A stretch of 64,000 nt of DNA, taken from NCBI GenBank assembly GCA_034440635.1, contig JAOTON010001681.1, forward strand, positions 1,590,001 through 1,654,000. The letters run 5' to 3'. The notes beneath the pieces were generated by a model that was not told the origin of the DNA, ran no database searches, and worked only from the letters and a program-made list of their open reading frames with translations. The position numbers and the translations under genes were made by a program. The stretch's first letter is position 1. Each line of letters begins with the position of its first letter. The stretch is from Lepas anatifera (lineage: Eukaryota > Arthropoda > Thecostraca > Lepadidae). Below, one piece after another: positions 1 through 10,682 of this stretch.

Positions 1-180
1 CCGCCCGGCATCCCACCCGTAACACTCCCTGCGCCACCCTGCATCCCACCCGTAACACTCCCTGCATCCACCCGTAACACTCCCTGCGCCACCCGGCATC
101 CCACCTGTAACACTGCCTGCGCCACCCGGCATCCCACCCGTAACACTCCCTGCGCTACCCAGTATTCCATCCGTATTGCC
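1..180. repeat. 33-bp minisatellite, continuing past the left edge
   Basis: A 33-bp unit of the form GCGCCACCCGGCATCCCACC followed by CGTAACACTCCCT repeats about five times. One copy (64-87) is shortened and the last (from about 154) is degenerate. The array runs off the left edge, so its full length is unknown. No coding role is apparent. Confidence 0.9.
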
Positions 181-221
181 CTCCCACTCCTCGGCATTCC
201 ACCCGTAAAGCTCCTGCACTC

Positions 222-268
222 CATATAATCCCCACAGTTGGTGCGTCGATAAGGCACCCCCGCAATAA
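222..268 (+). repeat. Possible SINE family B tail fragment
   Basis: The stretch containing CAGTTGGTGCGTCGATAAGG matches the 3' tail shared by the SINE copies at 981-1170, 7246-7405 and 39066-39252. No tRNA-like head precedes it, so at most it is a short tail remnant. Confidence 0.3.
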
Positions 269-980
269 CAACCTGCCACTCATAACGCTCTCACACTACC
301 CGACATTCCACCAATATGCTGCCAAGGATTTATTCGATTTGTAAATCATATGAAGGATGATTTACAAATGATGAAAAAGACGAAACAGCCTGTCCCAGGA
401 TAAATGAAGTGTTCAATGTAAGTGCTAAAGCAACTAGGAACAAAATGCCACAAAAGACTAAAAGCGACAAAAAACGTGACATATCAATCAACCTCATAAG
501 CCTTTTTTCCATCGCTACTTATTAAAATTGCCAAGAAGACAAAAAATTCACTGTTGACTAAAAAACAATCTTAGAAAATAAGGATGTCTAAAACTCTTCC
601 CGTGGCGAAACCATCAAAAAGAGGCCTGAAAGAGAATCACAGCACATACAACTTTAAATTAGTGTCAAGGCCTAAAAGCTTTGAAACTTAATGTGCCCAT
701 GATTTATTCGAATGCAATTTTGGCCTCGTGTTTGAAGAGTTTCGGACGGAGAGGCAGCGAAGGCGCGTTTTATTTTTAGAGAGCATCCATAATCCTCAGG
801 GGAGCCATCCACTGCTACTCAACTGCCCGCAGAATGGGGCGCACGTCTATAAGGAGCATTAACCCCCCCTCCAAAAAAACACGCTTCAGAGGCGAAATTT
901 CCCTTTAAGTTAAGCAAACAAGAAAAGTTCATTGGAGGAGATATCAAGCTCTTTTAACGTTAGGTGAAAAGTGAGCGGGT
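269..980. other. Unassigned stretch
   Basis: No recognisable gene or repeat. A minus-strand 60-codon frame (330-512) would encode one hydrophobic helix, but it has no family resemblance and no splice or promoter support, so it is not called. Confidence 0.4.
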
Positions 981-1170
981 TTTGACAGTCGGTCAGCGCG
1001 TGCACTCGGCTCAACTCTACACTTTGTATATGCAGGCTGTCGTGGGTTCGAGCCCACCCAGAGGCAGCATTTGGAGCCCTGCCCTAGCTCAAGCTTAGCT
1101 TATTCCACTTTCCCCTCCGACGCTATATGACCTGGGCAGTTGGTAAGTCGTTAAACCCATAAAATAATTA
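981..1170 (+). repeat. tRNA-derived SINE, family B
   Basis: The head is tRNA-like, with an A-box-like GGTCAGCGCGTG near 991 and a B-box GGTTCGAGCC near 1045, which together form an internal RNA polymerase III promoter. The body ends in the family tail GACCTGGGCAGTTGGTAAGTC followed by GTTAAACCC and an AT-rich end. The same tail occurs at 7246-7405, 15106-15198 and 39066-39252, but the head here differs from theirs. It is called a SINE and not a tRNA gene because the anticodon and acceptor arms do not fold properly and the tail is shared. Confidence 0.75.
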
Positions 1171-1659
1171 GTACGGTTGAAAGCGATACAGTGAATCGCC
1201 AAAGAATCGCCGTTGTTATGTGCGTTGCTGAGGTACTTGCTGTGCTTTATTGTGAGCGGTTGTGTGTATTGGTGTTTTAGGCGCTTTCAGCAACTGGGCT
1301 ATACGCGCCCTATTGTGAGCGGTTGCGAGATATTGCGCGAAGAGGGGTCTTTGTCAAGTAGTTGTAAAAAAGTGGAATAGCGAAACGAATGAGCTAATTC
1401 AATGATAGAAAAAGCTGTACAAAGGACCTCCACTCCAGATGATGAGGATCTAAGCACGGACAAAACAGGAAACACCAGACGCATTACCGTGATTAACAGA
1501 TCAGAGTAAACCAGCGCTCAGGGACCTGCCAAGACTGTTAGGTACAAACACCCGCAGCATTAGGCTGCAAAATCCTGGATTTTCCATCATTTTTGATTGT
1601 TTGATTTGGATTTGCAATCGTGTCACTTAAGGAGAATTTCGAATTGGATTGTAAGCCCG
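1171..1659. other. Unassigned stretch
   Basis: No gene is recognised. The 14-mer ATTGTGAGCGGTTG occurs twice, near 1250 and 1313. Several short frames lack any family signature. Confidence 0.4.
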
Positions 1660-2031
1660 TCTTTTATTAAAAAAACTTGTCCAAGTTGTTGCAAGTTTGG
1701 TTATTGGAGTCTGAGCCTCACTAAAGCCATCAGTGGACTTGTCACGGAGAACCCGGCCCCACCAGCCGAACGAACAACTCCCGCGATGAGGGGTCAATTT
1801 AGAAGTCCAATTTTAACGTCTCACAAAGCACAGGGACGGCCGCCCCGCTCAGGTCACCCTCTCACCAGTCAGTTGCCAGCCGACCTACATCGGGTAAACA
1901 TAGAGCGCCAGAGCGTCTAGGGGGTCTAGGGGAACCGATCCCAAGCCTACACAATGTGCACATGCACTGCCACTGTGTGTTCCTCAGCAGCCGGACGGAG
2001 TCCGACGCGCTACCAACTGAGCTAACGGGGC
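1660..2031 (-). repeat. tRNA-derived SINE, family A, copy 1
   Basis: Read on the minus strand, it starts with a tRNA-like head containing GTTAGCTCAGTTGGTAG (A box) and, well downstream, GGGATCGGTTCCCC (B box). The unusually long gap between boxes is shared by the other complete copies at 4640-4987 and 26362-26662. The body holds a hairpin-forming segment around the ACCTACGT core, then GACGTTAAA, then a segment ending near the CAACTTGG motif. The long shared body shows it is a SINE and not a tRNA gene. Confidence 0.8.
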
Positions 2032-2878
2032 TTCCCGAGCTACCGTTGATTCAGAGGATTGCCAATTTTGATAGCAATCCCTCTCTCCCAGCTGAATAAT
2101 GGTTAATCGACATGCACGGTGTGCATGCCACACAGTCCTCCAAAGTTGTGACGCTAGATTTTCTTTAGCACAGCTGCTTGAAACGTATTCTCTGCGTTTT
2201 CGTGGTGATTCGACCTTCCTCTCGGCAAAAAGCATTTCCACAAGAAGCGATTAATGCAACGGAGTTTCCAGTAACGTGGCAGACGCGTGACGAAGCACGG
2301 GTGTGAGGCAATCAGTCAGTGACGGCGGAACGTCCGAATTTAAGGGTGACACCATAGACTTGTCAGCCCACTTCTTTCCAGTCAACGTCATAGGGTTAGT
2401 GTTGAAAAAAATTGAAAGATAATACACTAAATGTTAAGCCCCAGATTTTTCAGAATCCAATATAATGTCAAAAACCGGGTGCCATTTTCATTCTGTAGCA
2501 AGATATGAGTTTAAGGCTTTGCAAAAAATTTTGGAGGACCAGATTTATTTGCGAATATTCCACATCCAGTTCATCAAAGCCTCGGGGAAATAGCACGAGT
2601 GGAAGGTATCCGGCAGCTTGGCTGGTAGGGCATTCGGCTGGTAGGGCACTTGGCTTGCGGGTTTGATTTCAGGGCGGTCCGGATTTCGTGTTTACATAAG
2701 TGCTGTTTTGTAGTGTTTGTGGGAACGTTTACAAAACGGGCAGCATTATGCATGCGTGATTTTAAGTAAGCCTCATTGCACATTCAGCAATATTATTGCC
2801 TGGTTGCTTTGCATCAATGCGGACTGCAGGTTGTGGCGCAGGGCGTGGGCGGCCGACTGTGGATGGTGTGGTGGGGAC
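2032..2878. other. Unassigned stretch
   Basis: No gene or repeat family is recognised apart from a short duplication of GGCTGGTAGGGCA-like text near 2620-2650. Confidence 0.4.
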
Positions 2879-4054
2879 CAGGGGCGTAGCCAAGGAGGGG
2901 GGCGGCTAGGGCGGTCGCCGCCCCCCCCCCCCTTGAAGGCCCTGAGGGCCCCCTGAGGATAAGGGCCGCGCTTCGCGCGGCCCGCTCGCACTATGCACTG
3001 GGGCCAAATGTGGGACTTCATACCAGACAGGGCCCTCTTAAGCCTTCTCCAGCAGTCCATTCTGTGAAAAGCAAGGCTTTTTAACCCGTCAAAACCGTCT
3101 GTAAAAAGGTGCCCTTTGAACCACTGGTAGCCAGGGCCCCCTTTCCAAAGTAGGGCCCATTTTGGTCAGCTGAGCCCTCTTTAATCGATAAAGCCAGGAT
3201 GGCCAGTGGGGTTATTTGGACAACAGGGCCCAGTGCGACTCGCAGGCTGTCAGAGCCCGGTCCATAGCCGCCAAGGACATGTCGGACCAGCTCAGTCCTC
3301 TTTCAGTGAGGAGGCTGTGTGACTAGTAGGGACCATTTTAGCCCACAGAGCCCAGTCTGACAGTCCGTACCCTGTTTAACTATAGAAGCCTCTGAACTAG
3401 TGTAACCATCTATTCTCCGCAGGGTCCTCTGGTCAGTTGGGCCCTCTAAATAGGAGTAACCAAGTAGAAGCGGCTGGTGCGGTGGCCCCTTGAGGGCCCG
3501 GAGGGCCCTTCGAGGATAGTGTGAAGTGTGGCCCAGCCGCATTATACTCTGTGACCCGCCGTGGAACTTCATGCCCAACAGGACCCTCTTAAGCCCTCTC
3601 CAGTACTCCACTTCTATGACCAGCAGAGGTTTTTTTTGCTAAAGGGTCCTCTAAACCACTGTCAACCCCCCAAGGCCCTCATCGACAGTTGGCCCCTCTC
3701 TGGTCCGCTCGGCCCTCTTCGACCGAGAAGACTGCCATGGTCAGCAGGGCTTTTTGGGCCACGGGACCCATTGCGAGTCGCAGGATCAGCTAAAACCTTC
3801 AGGGCCCTTTCGGACCAGCTGGGCCCTCTTTAAGTAAGGAGGCTACTGTGGCCTGTACGGATCGTTTTAGCCCACAGGGCCCACTCTGACTGAGGACCCT
3901 CCTTAACTACCTACCAAAGTCTCTAAATTAGTAAAACCGACTATTTTCCGCAGGGCTCTCTATCGCCAGCAGGGTCTCTCTTGTCAGTTGCGCCCCTCCA
4001 GAGGCGTAGCCAAGGAGAGAAAATGGGGGCCCTGTCTGGTCAGGTGGACCCTCT
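2879..4054 (+). mobile_element. hAT-like left end plus degenerate GGGCCCTCT array
   Basis: The terminus CAGGGGCGTAGCCAAGG begins at 2879 and is of the kind found on hAT elements. After a G/C-rich subterminal stretch with the inverted repeat GGGCCGCGC/GCGCGGCCC, the interior consists of degenerate units around GGTCAGCTGGGCCCTCTTTAA. The array resumes after the inserted TTAA element, at 5671. The related short copy at 15199-15475 has the same subterminal block in inverse order. No right terminus or target duplication could be found, so the element is decayed. It encodes no recognisable protein. Confidence 0.6.
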
Positions 4055-4639
4055 TTTACCCTCGCCTCACCAGGGGCCATCGATGCCCCTAAGGTTTTTT
4101 TCGGGATAGCAGAAAACGACGAAACGCAGGACCGCGGTTGAGGGCTCTTTCTCTCATCCCATCATTTTCACATCATCCCTGAAATTTTTTACCCCGGGTC
4201 ACCCAAGGTCAGGTCACCAGGCGATGTCAACCTAGGTCACCTCACTTCAACTTTTGAGCTCTATAAGAGCTACGTTTCTCAGTCGATCGATTTGAAACTT
4301 CCTACAGTTCATGGCCCCGCCAGGGTCTACAAGGTGTAAATCCGGGATTTTTCGATTTCGTGACCTAAGGTCAGGTCACGAGGTGACCCCCCCATTGAAA
4401 AAGCATGGGAAAAAGCTGTCTTATGATCTAAAAGCCACAAAAACGATTGCAAATGCTCGGCTTGCTCAGAAAAGCGTTCTTGCGCACCCTTTTACGGATC
4501 CCAGGGGTCATATTTCCCTTTGATCTCTCCAAGGTCATCCAAGGTCACCAGGGGTCAAAAACAGTATTTTGGCAATAAATTTTGACCTAATTAAGCTAGA
4601 GCGTTGAATCAAACACCATCGTGTATGTCTCATCTTTTT

Positions 4640-4987
4640 TTATAAATTTTGTCAAACTTGTTACCAGTACGGCTGCTGGAGTCGGAGTCTCACTTAAGTC
4701 TTCAAGGGACTTGTCACGGAGACCCCGACCCCACCACCCGAACGAGCAACTCCCACAATGAAGGGATAATTTAGAAGCCAAAGTTTAACGTCCCACAAAG
4801 CACAGGGACGGCCGTCCCGCTCAGGTCACCCTCTCACCAGTCGGTTGCCCGCCGACCTACGTCGGGCAAACTATTGAGCGCCGGAGCGTCTCAGGGGAAC
4901 CGATCCCAAGCCTGGACACGCACTGCCACTGCACGCTTCTGAGCAGCGGACCGGAGCCCAACGCTCTACCAACTGAGCTACCGGGGC
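4640..4987 (-). repeat. tRNA-derived SINE, family A, copy 2
   Basis: The best-preserved copy in the window. On the minus strand it opens with GCCCCGGTAGCTCAGTTGGT, a textbook A box, and has the B-box-like GGGATCGGTTCCCC about 90 bases in. The body and tail match copies 1, 3 and 4. It is inserted in the AGGTCA-rich TTAA element. The head resembles a tRNA, but the arms beyond the A box are not those of a functional one. Confidence 0.85.
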
Positions 4988-5384
4988 GGCAAATCGCTAG
5001 CTTTCATTTGATATACGGCGAGGTCACTTTCTGACCTTTGATGACCTCAGGTCATATGAGGTCACCAGGTGACCTCTGGAGGTCAAACCACTGGCGGGAC
5101 GTCATTACGTTCCACATAGCGGAAAAAGGTCTGGCATTTTCCTATCCAATGTAGTTTACCAGATCTCAATAGCTCTAATGGCATAAGAGTTATGCCCAGT
5201 TTGCTTAAGCATTGCATATTTGAGTGAAAATAGCCTATCGTGACCTAACTTGACCTCTGGATGTCAAATCATTGACCTGAGCGCTTAAACATGGTAAGTA
5301 ATTTCTTACGGAATTCACGCGAGCTTTCTAATGCACGTTGCAGATTTGCGCTAACCCCCATATTTTCGGAGTTTTTGTTAAATA

Positions 5385-5600
5385 AATTTTTCCAAGTTGT
5401 TCTCAGCTCGACTGTTGGAGTCGGAGTCTCACTAGAGTCATCCAGGGAATTGTCACGGAGACCCCGACCCCACCACCCGAACGAGCAACTCCCACAATGA
5501 AGGGTTGATTTAGAAGTCAAAGTTTAACGTCCCACAAAGCACAGGGACGGCCGCCCCGCTCAGGTCACCCTCTCACCAGTCAGTTGCCAGCCGACCGAGT
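5385..5600 (-). repeat. SINE family A, copy 3, head missing
   Basis: It matches copy 2 from the CAAGTTGTTC tail through the CACCCTCTCACCAGTC motif and then stops at CAGCCGACC. The tRNA-like head is absent, as expected for a copy cut short at its 5' end. It lies in the same TTAA element as copy 2. Confidence 0.75.
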
Positions 5601-5670
5601 TAGAGGGGGGGCGTCGATGGCCCCCGGTGGGGTGAAGGTGGCGCCGGACCTCCGGTGGGGCGCGGGTTAA

Positions 5671-6718
5671 CCGATAAGACCACTATAACCAGCAGGCTTT
5701 TTTGGGGCCGCGGGGCCCACTGCGAATCCCAGGGCCAGCTAAAACCGTCAGGGCCCTGTCGAATCAGCTGGGCCCTTTTAAGCGAGAAGGCCCTTGTGGC
5801 TAGCAGGAACTACTCTAACCAGTGGCATTGTGGTCACTCGTCCACAGCGCCCACTCTATCAGGACCCTCTTTAACTACAAAGGCTTTTGAACTAGCAGGA
5901 CTGACTGTTCTCCACAGGACTTTCTATCGTCATCAGGGACCTCTCTGGTCAGCTGGAGACCCTACAGAGGCATAGCCAAAGAGAGGATGTTAGGGCGGCG
6001 GCCCCTGGAAGACGCACTGCCCAGCTGCACTATTCTCTGTATCCCGCCGTGGAACTTCATGTTGGACAAGGCACTCAAGCTCTCTCTAGTTCTCCATTCT
6101 ATGATAAGCGGGGATCTTTTGACCATCAGAACTCTCTGAAAGAGGGCCCTCTGAAACACTGGCTCCCAGGGTCCTCTTATCGACACTAGGACCGCTCTGG
6201 TCAGCTGAGTCCTCTTCAACCTATAAAGCCACCACGGTCTGCAGGGCGCTTTGGGCACCAGGGCCCACTGCGACTTGCAGGGCCAGCAATAGCCAGCAGC
6301 ACTATAGCTGACCCTGAGCAGCTGCCCAGGGCTGACTGAACAGCTCTTTAAATAAGAATACCATTGTTACATGCACGGACGTTTTTAGCCTGCAGGACCC
6401 ACTCTGACTATCAAGAACCTCGTTAACAGAGGAGCTTTGAACCAGTAGGACCGACTGTTCTACGTAGGGCTCTATATCGTCAGGCGGGCCTCTCTAGTTG
6501 GCTGGGTCTTCTATAGACGATACCGAGGGCCCGCCTGGTTCTCTAAATCCACCGAAGACCCGTGTGGCTTGTAGGCTTCTTTAAAACAGCAGACAATTTG
6601 TGACCCGCAAGATTTGTTTGTGGTAATAATGCCTCTACAACGCATAACCTAAAGCCAGCACGGTCCATTGTAAACCACAGGGCTGTCCACAACCAGCAGA
6701 ACCAGCTGGTCCCTCCTT
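5671..6718 (+). repeat. Continuation of the GGGCCCTCT array
   Basis: Degenerate units resembling CAGGGCCCTCTTT and TGGTCAGCTGGGCCC continue the array of 2879-4054 on the other side of the inserted TTAA element. A second AGAGGCATAGCCAAAGAG motif near 5962 resembles the element's own terminus. No coding capacity is evident. Confidence 0.6.
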
Positions 6719-6722
6719 TTAA

Positions 6723-7640
6723 CCCTCGCACCAGTGGGAGGTGTTTCAACACCCCTCGAGTTTTTTCCGGCGGCACGAATAAACGGCGGCGCGAAGCGCT
6801 GCCATACTTGACACAGCTTATTCTTGATCAATTCCGCAACTTTCCCCAAAATTTTTAGGTTGGGTCATCGCAGGTCAGTTCAGCAGTACATGTCAATCGA
6901 CCTTTCCTCCAAAAACGCTTAAGGTCGCATAAGTAAGAAAAGGGTGAAGGTATCCAATTGAAACATGCCCAAATAGCGAGTCCATCGAGGTTTACGAAAT
7001 ATATTGCGGGCTTTTTTCGTATGGCTGACCTAGGGCAGGCACAGATCTTGACCTCTCTATTCAAAATGCATGGGAAAAACGGAAATTGGCCGATAAATTG
7101 CTCTATTTTTGTAGATACCGCTTGGAATACCTTCCTATTCTTCAAATCATGGTATCCTAGGCCCTTTTATTGGTTCATTTTCCAGGTTTGTACCTGTGAC
7201 CTATGAGAGGTCATCTGGAGCTACTTATGCAGGTTTTCAGACTTGCGATGCACCAACTGCCAGGGTCATACGGCTTCCAACTCTCACCCTGTTGGAAGGG
7301 ATTTTGGGGATCAGATCGACTTATTCAGAGGCTCCGCCGGGGACTTGAACCCGGGACCGGTGGCTTAGAAGACAGGGGTGCTATCCACTAAGCCACCTCA
7401 TCCCCTCAGACTTGGGTGAATAACTTTGCAGGACATTATGATAAAGCTAATATTTTGAACCATTACGTTTGTATTGTTATTTTGAATCGACTGATATGCA
7501 TATTGACTATTGTATAACAGTAATTGACAGGTCTTCACATTTCAACATCTCCTGTGTTGGTTGAAATGTGAATATTGACCATGCTAGGTTAGATGATGAC
7601 CTTGAACTGACCTTAGGTCGGGCCATTTTTATGTTACAGA
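6723..7640 (+). mobile_element. TTAA-flanked MITE (alpha family), right end lost
   Basis: The left TTAA is at 6719-6722. It is followed by CCCTCGCACCAGTGGGAGG and a block, TTTTTTCCGGCGGCAC, also found in the copies at 14112 and 34986. The interior aligns with those copies through the AGGTCA-rich section, then breaks off near 7640. It is inserted in the GGGCCCTCT array and is itself interrupted by the SINE at 7246-7405. Confidence 0.65.
7246..7405 (-). repeat. SINE family B with 9-bp target duplication
   Basis: The 160-bp insertion is flanked by direct repeats TCAGACTTG at 7237-7245 and 7406-7414. The uninterrupted equivalent is visible in the alpha copies near 14630 and 35460. On the minus strand the head contains GTGGCTTAGTGGATAGCACC and the B box GGGTTCAAGTCCC, and it ends in the family tail GACCCTGGCAGTTGGTGCATC. 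The anticodon position reads TCT, but the anticodon stem does not pair, so this is not a tRNA gene. Confidence 0.85.
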
Positions 7641-7803
7641 CACCGTCTCCAGAGGCTCTGGGTTGCAAGCTTTTAGCACGTGTTCCCTGATGGGCAGCCG
7701 ACTAGCAGGTAACACTTTGAGCCGGCCTCCCCGTTTTGCAGTGCCGTTCCTGTGCACACCCACATCGTAACATTAGTTTGTATGCTTAGTCGTTTTGGAG
7801 TTA

Positions 7804-7984
7804 ACCCTTTCGTTCCTGAATTAATTTTTTTGCTAGGATTTCTAATTCCTTTTACAGAAATATTTGCTTGGGTCAGTCATTAACGGTGCCATTCCCCATT
7901 TTTTACCTCCGACCCCCTTCCCTCCCAAAATTTGGAATTTTGAGGTGGTCGAGATCTCGACCACTAGGAGGATATCCGTCAGTT
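7804..7984 (+). mobile_element. Small element X1 with perfect 20-bp palindrome at one end
   Basis: It begins with ACCCTTTCGTTCCT and ends with GGAGGATATCCGTCA. Just inside the right end is the perfect palindrome GTGGTCGAGATCTCGACCAC (7945-7964). The same termini in opposite orientation bound X2 at 9778-10190, so the two belong to one family. No protein is encoded and the superfamily is unknown. Confidence 0.55.
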
Positions 7985-8960
7985 AGGTTTGTATGCCCAC
8001 ATGCCATTGATTGCAAGTGCTGGACTTCTCTAACGGTACTGAAATAATTCCACAAGCTTACAGATACGGTTTAGTTAATAATTAAGCCTTAAATAAATGG
8101 TGAGCATCATAAAATGTGCGGACGTGCTGACGACAGGACTGACCAAGCTTGATTTGCACCTGTCAGCTACTCAATTTAAAACAGGGCAGGACCAGCATGC
8201 TTTGGAACGGGCCAAAATTTCAACTTTGGAAATAAATATCGCAGCCACTTTTAGCCACTATCGACTAAACTCACAAAATCGGGATCGCAGAGCCATCTGC
8301 ATTCCAATTGGTGAAAAAAGCGCACTCTGTGTCCCCCAGGCTTGCTCGTGGCAGGTCTACCTGCACCCTTGGGTGCCTCTGTAAGCTGACCCAGGTAGAG
8401 GTTCATTGGAAGCTACCACCACAAAGATCAGAAACCAAGGCTGGAGATCTCTTCCCGACCCAGGGGGTTCCTGGATGGGTTAACGCTGGCACAACAATAC
8501 AAACCTATGGGGGAAGGGGTAGGGTACAAAACCTATGAGAAACCCGAAATCGAGGAGTAGAGTAGAGGAGACGTAATTGAGGTATCCATAATATATGGTT
8601 TTTCAGCCTAAGTCACGAGCACACGTAGAAGGAATAGGAAGCTTCGCAAACCAAACAATACCTAACTCATCATGACTGCTGTAAATGATGTATGTACCAG
8701 CCTGTTGAGGAAGGGGTCCTGACCTCCAACTCCCCCCATGTCGGGAAACACCACTTCTTTCCTCTGACTGAAGCACGGTAGCTGTTGATATGCTGATCCT
8801 GCTGATCTGTGCCTCCCATTGTCTCGTAATTTTTAACATAATTTAGCCTTTGCAGTTGGGTTCACCCTTGGTCCTGTTTTGAGTATCGGTCAACAGAGGC
8901 GACCGAACCTTAACCGAAAGCAGTAGAGCAGATGAGATGATCGATACGTTGTGGTAGAGA
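7985..8960. other. Mostly unassigned; possible further piggyBac remnant
   Basis: The minus strand just below 8960 can be read as NGYIVAFDLY in a shifted frame, and near 8750 as RGKKWCFP. Both recall motifs of piggyBac transposases downstream of the fragment at 8961-9245. Frameshifts separate them and the match is weak. The rest is unassigned. Confidence 0.3.
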
Positions 8961-9245
8961 TCAAACGCCACAATGTATCCATTGACCTGGTTCAAGCAGA
9001 AAACTTCGTACCCGAATCTTACAGGTAGGGTGATGTTGTTGGACGAAGTGTTCCAGCAATTTCTTATGGATGCGATCAGCCCGAGGACATAGCTTGGAGT
9101 AGCTGTAACTCATGTCCAGCTTTGTGTTGTCCTGGAAGTGCAAAAATTGCATGTACGACTCAAAGCGGTTCTTCCACATCGCAGACTTGATGATTGCTGG
9201 GGGGGGGGGACGGCTCTCCTCGGATTGGAAGCCAGGAAGGGGCAT
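8961..9245 (-). pseudogene. piggyBac-type transposase fragment
   Basis: The translated minus strand reads MWKNRFESYMQFLHFQDN followed by KLCPRADRIHKKLLEHF. This pattern matches the N-terminal part of the piggyBac DDE domain family, in which an RFE..L..LHF.DN block precedes a K.RP..D.L...F block. PiggyBac enzymes cut and paste DNA at TTAA sites. Only about 95 residues are present against roughly 500-600 in full enzymes. There is no start codon in context and no catalytic aspartates, so it is a decayed fragment. It is the only piggyBac protein trace here, whereas TTAA-flanked elements without coding capacity abound. Whether it mobilised them cannot be told. Confidence 0.65.
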
Positions 9246-9616
9246 CCCCCAAGTTGTGGGCCTCGAGTCATATTTTTACATTATTTGCCCTTTGTAAACG
9301 CGGGCTTACGCAAAGTCTTGGTTTGCAGCCTCTCTTATGCCCTTCGAGACAGCTTTGAGTTTTGGGTTCGCTTCCCACCCCTCCCCTCTCCCCCGATCAT
9401 AGCAAAATCGTAGTCCGTTCCCCTCGGGACATATCCGTGGCGACGCCCCTAAACCTAGGAAGGGGAGGTGTCACCACGGCCCAAATATTATCGCAGAGGA
9501 GCATGTACTCCCGTCCTAGGAAGAGGGTTGGGGTGGAGAGCGAATTTTTATAAGTGCGCCGATGACGTTTCAGGTGGGCGGAATTTCGACGGAGGGAGAG
9601 ACGGATCACCTGTCTC
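9246..9616. other. Unassigned stretch
   Basis: Nothing is recognised with confidence. A CCCCTAAACCTAGGAAGGGG near-palindrome sits at about 9447-9466. Overlapping open frames lack family features. Confidence 0.35.
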
Positions 9617-9777
9617 CAGTGGCGGTTCCAGGATTTCATTTCTGGAGGGTCTTTGGGGTTTTGAACCTCTCCTTCCGTTTGCCTATGTCAAAATGTTCAA
9701 AACTAGGCTGTTTTTGCAATACCTGCTCACATTTTGCTCTAAATTTGCCGAATCTCCTAACCAAATGACTGAACCTA
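9617..9777 (+). mobile_element. hAT-like left terminus only
   Basis: CAGTGGCGGTTCCAGG at 9617 has the form of the hAT-like termini seen at 10683 and 13715. No matching right end or 8-bp duplication was found before X2 begins, so only a truncated element can be claimed. Confidence 0.3.
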
Positions 9778-10190
9778 GTTGACGGATATCCTCCTAGTGG
9801 TCGAATACTCGACCACCAAAACTGTTTCGTTTCTAAGTCACGATAAATTGAAGCCCTAGCAAAACAATGAACACTGTTGTTCTGCCTGACTCTCTGGCTA
9901 CCACATTAAGTAAAAATGAATCAATAATTATGACCTTTGTCTGATAGCCGGAGAGAAACAAATGTAGCCATTTCCCACAAAGACTGTCGTTACATATGAC
10001 CAGATTTGATATGCCCCCCACTCCCCCTAAACATGACAGAACAAAATTTTGCAGCTGTGATGATAGCCTGGTCCATCTTTCGTCTGACAACGGAGTTTGG
10101 AGAACTGCCGAATTTGGAAATCTGTGGCAAGCTTAGACCTGAAGTCTTTTTGGTGGTCGAGATCTCGACCACTAGGAACGAAAGGGTGTT
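9778..10190 (-). mobile_element. Element X2 with a palindrome inside each end
   Basis: The left end reads TGACGGATATCCTCC then CTAGTGGTCGAATACTCGAC. The right end carries the perfect palindrome GTGGTCGAGATCTCGACCAC (10153-10172) and then TAGGAACGAAAGGGT. The left palindrome (9797-9816) differs from the right only in its centre. The outer termini match X1 (7804-7984) in reverse orientation. The interior of about 330 bp encodes nothing recognisable. Confidence 0.6.
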
Positions 10191-10682
10191 TCGTTCTATG
10201 ACACCAATGTTCCGTTCTAAAATAAACTAGATGCGTTTTTTCTTTTTCTTTTTAAATAGGCTGAATGAGTTATTTTCAAGAGGTGTCATTTTGGCATGTT
10301 TCGGAGTCAAGGCAGGCTTTTGTCAATTCTTTTAAATTCAAATCCTCTATACAATCCGTCGGAGAACGACCCGTCTACCATCTCCTCCCCAGCCTCATAT
10401 CATCCTTCAACTACGACTGTTTTGTACTGCATGCCCCAATCATCACTATTATTTCATGGTTGGCTGATTATATGATTGACCAAGAATACATGCAAACCCA
10501 ACTGAAACGTGAAGGATATCCTATACGTTATTTTTCTCACCCCGAATATTGTTACAACTTGTAACTTACAAAAATAACTTTCTCCGACACGGCGAGTTAA
10601 CTCTCAAATTGTTGCACCCATTCATTCGCGGTACACAGCCCAGGAAGTGTTGGATTTTTTAGTGGTAAGAGCCATCTCCGGC
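10191..10682. other. Unassigned stretch
   Basis: An open frame of 99 codons (10265-10564) has no recognisable motif. No repeat family is identified. Confidence 0.35.

Larger units (their letters stand above)
4059..5666 (+). mobile_element. TTAA-flanked piggyBac-like MITE, carrying two SINEs
   Basis: The right end is followed by intact TTAA (5667-5670). The left flank reads TTTA (4055-4058), a one-base decay. Rejoining the flanks restores the surrounding array motif CTCTTTAACCGATAAG, which matches the uninterrupted copy near 3175 (CCCTCTTTAATCGATAAAG). The ends are G/C-rich and form hairpins such as GGGGCCATCGATGCCCC. The interior has many AGGTCA/TGACCT motifs. SINE family A copies lie at 4640-4987 and 5385-5600. 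No transposase is encoded, so movement would need a piggyBac enzyme in trans. Confidence 0.7.

Noticed and set aside
330..512. Small membrane protein on the minus strand
   Set aside because: One hydrophobic stretch in a 60-codon frame; no homology, promoter or splice evidence.
1250..1326. Two lac-operator-like ATTGTGAGCGGTTG motifs
   Set aside because: Eukaryotic context, only partial match, and no regulated gene; coincidence.
2773..3060. Proline-rich protein frames over the GGGCCC array
   Set aside because: They follow G/C-rich repeat sequence and shift with each unit.
4920..4990. True tRNA gene at the SINE A head
   Set aside because: Only the A box fits; anticodon and acceptor arms do not fold, and the long body recurs elsewhere.
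7325..7405. True tRNA-Arg(TCT) gene
   Set aside because: The anticodon stem does not pair, and it is part of a 160-bp insertion with its own 9-bp target duplication.
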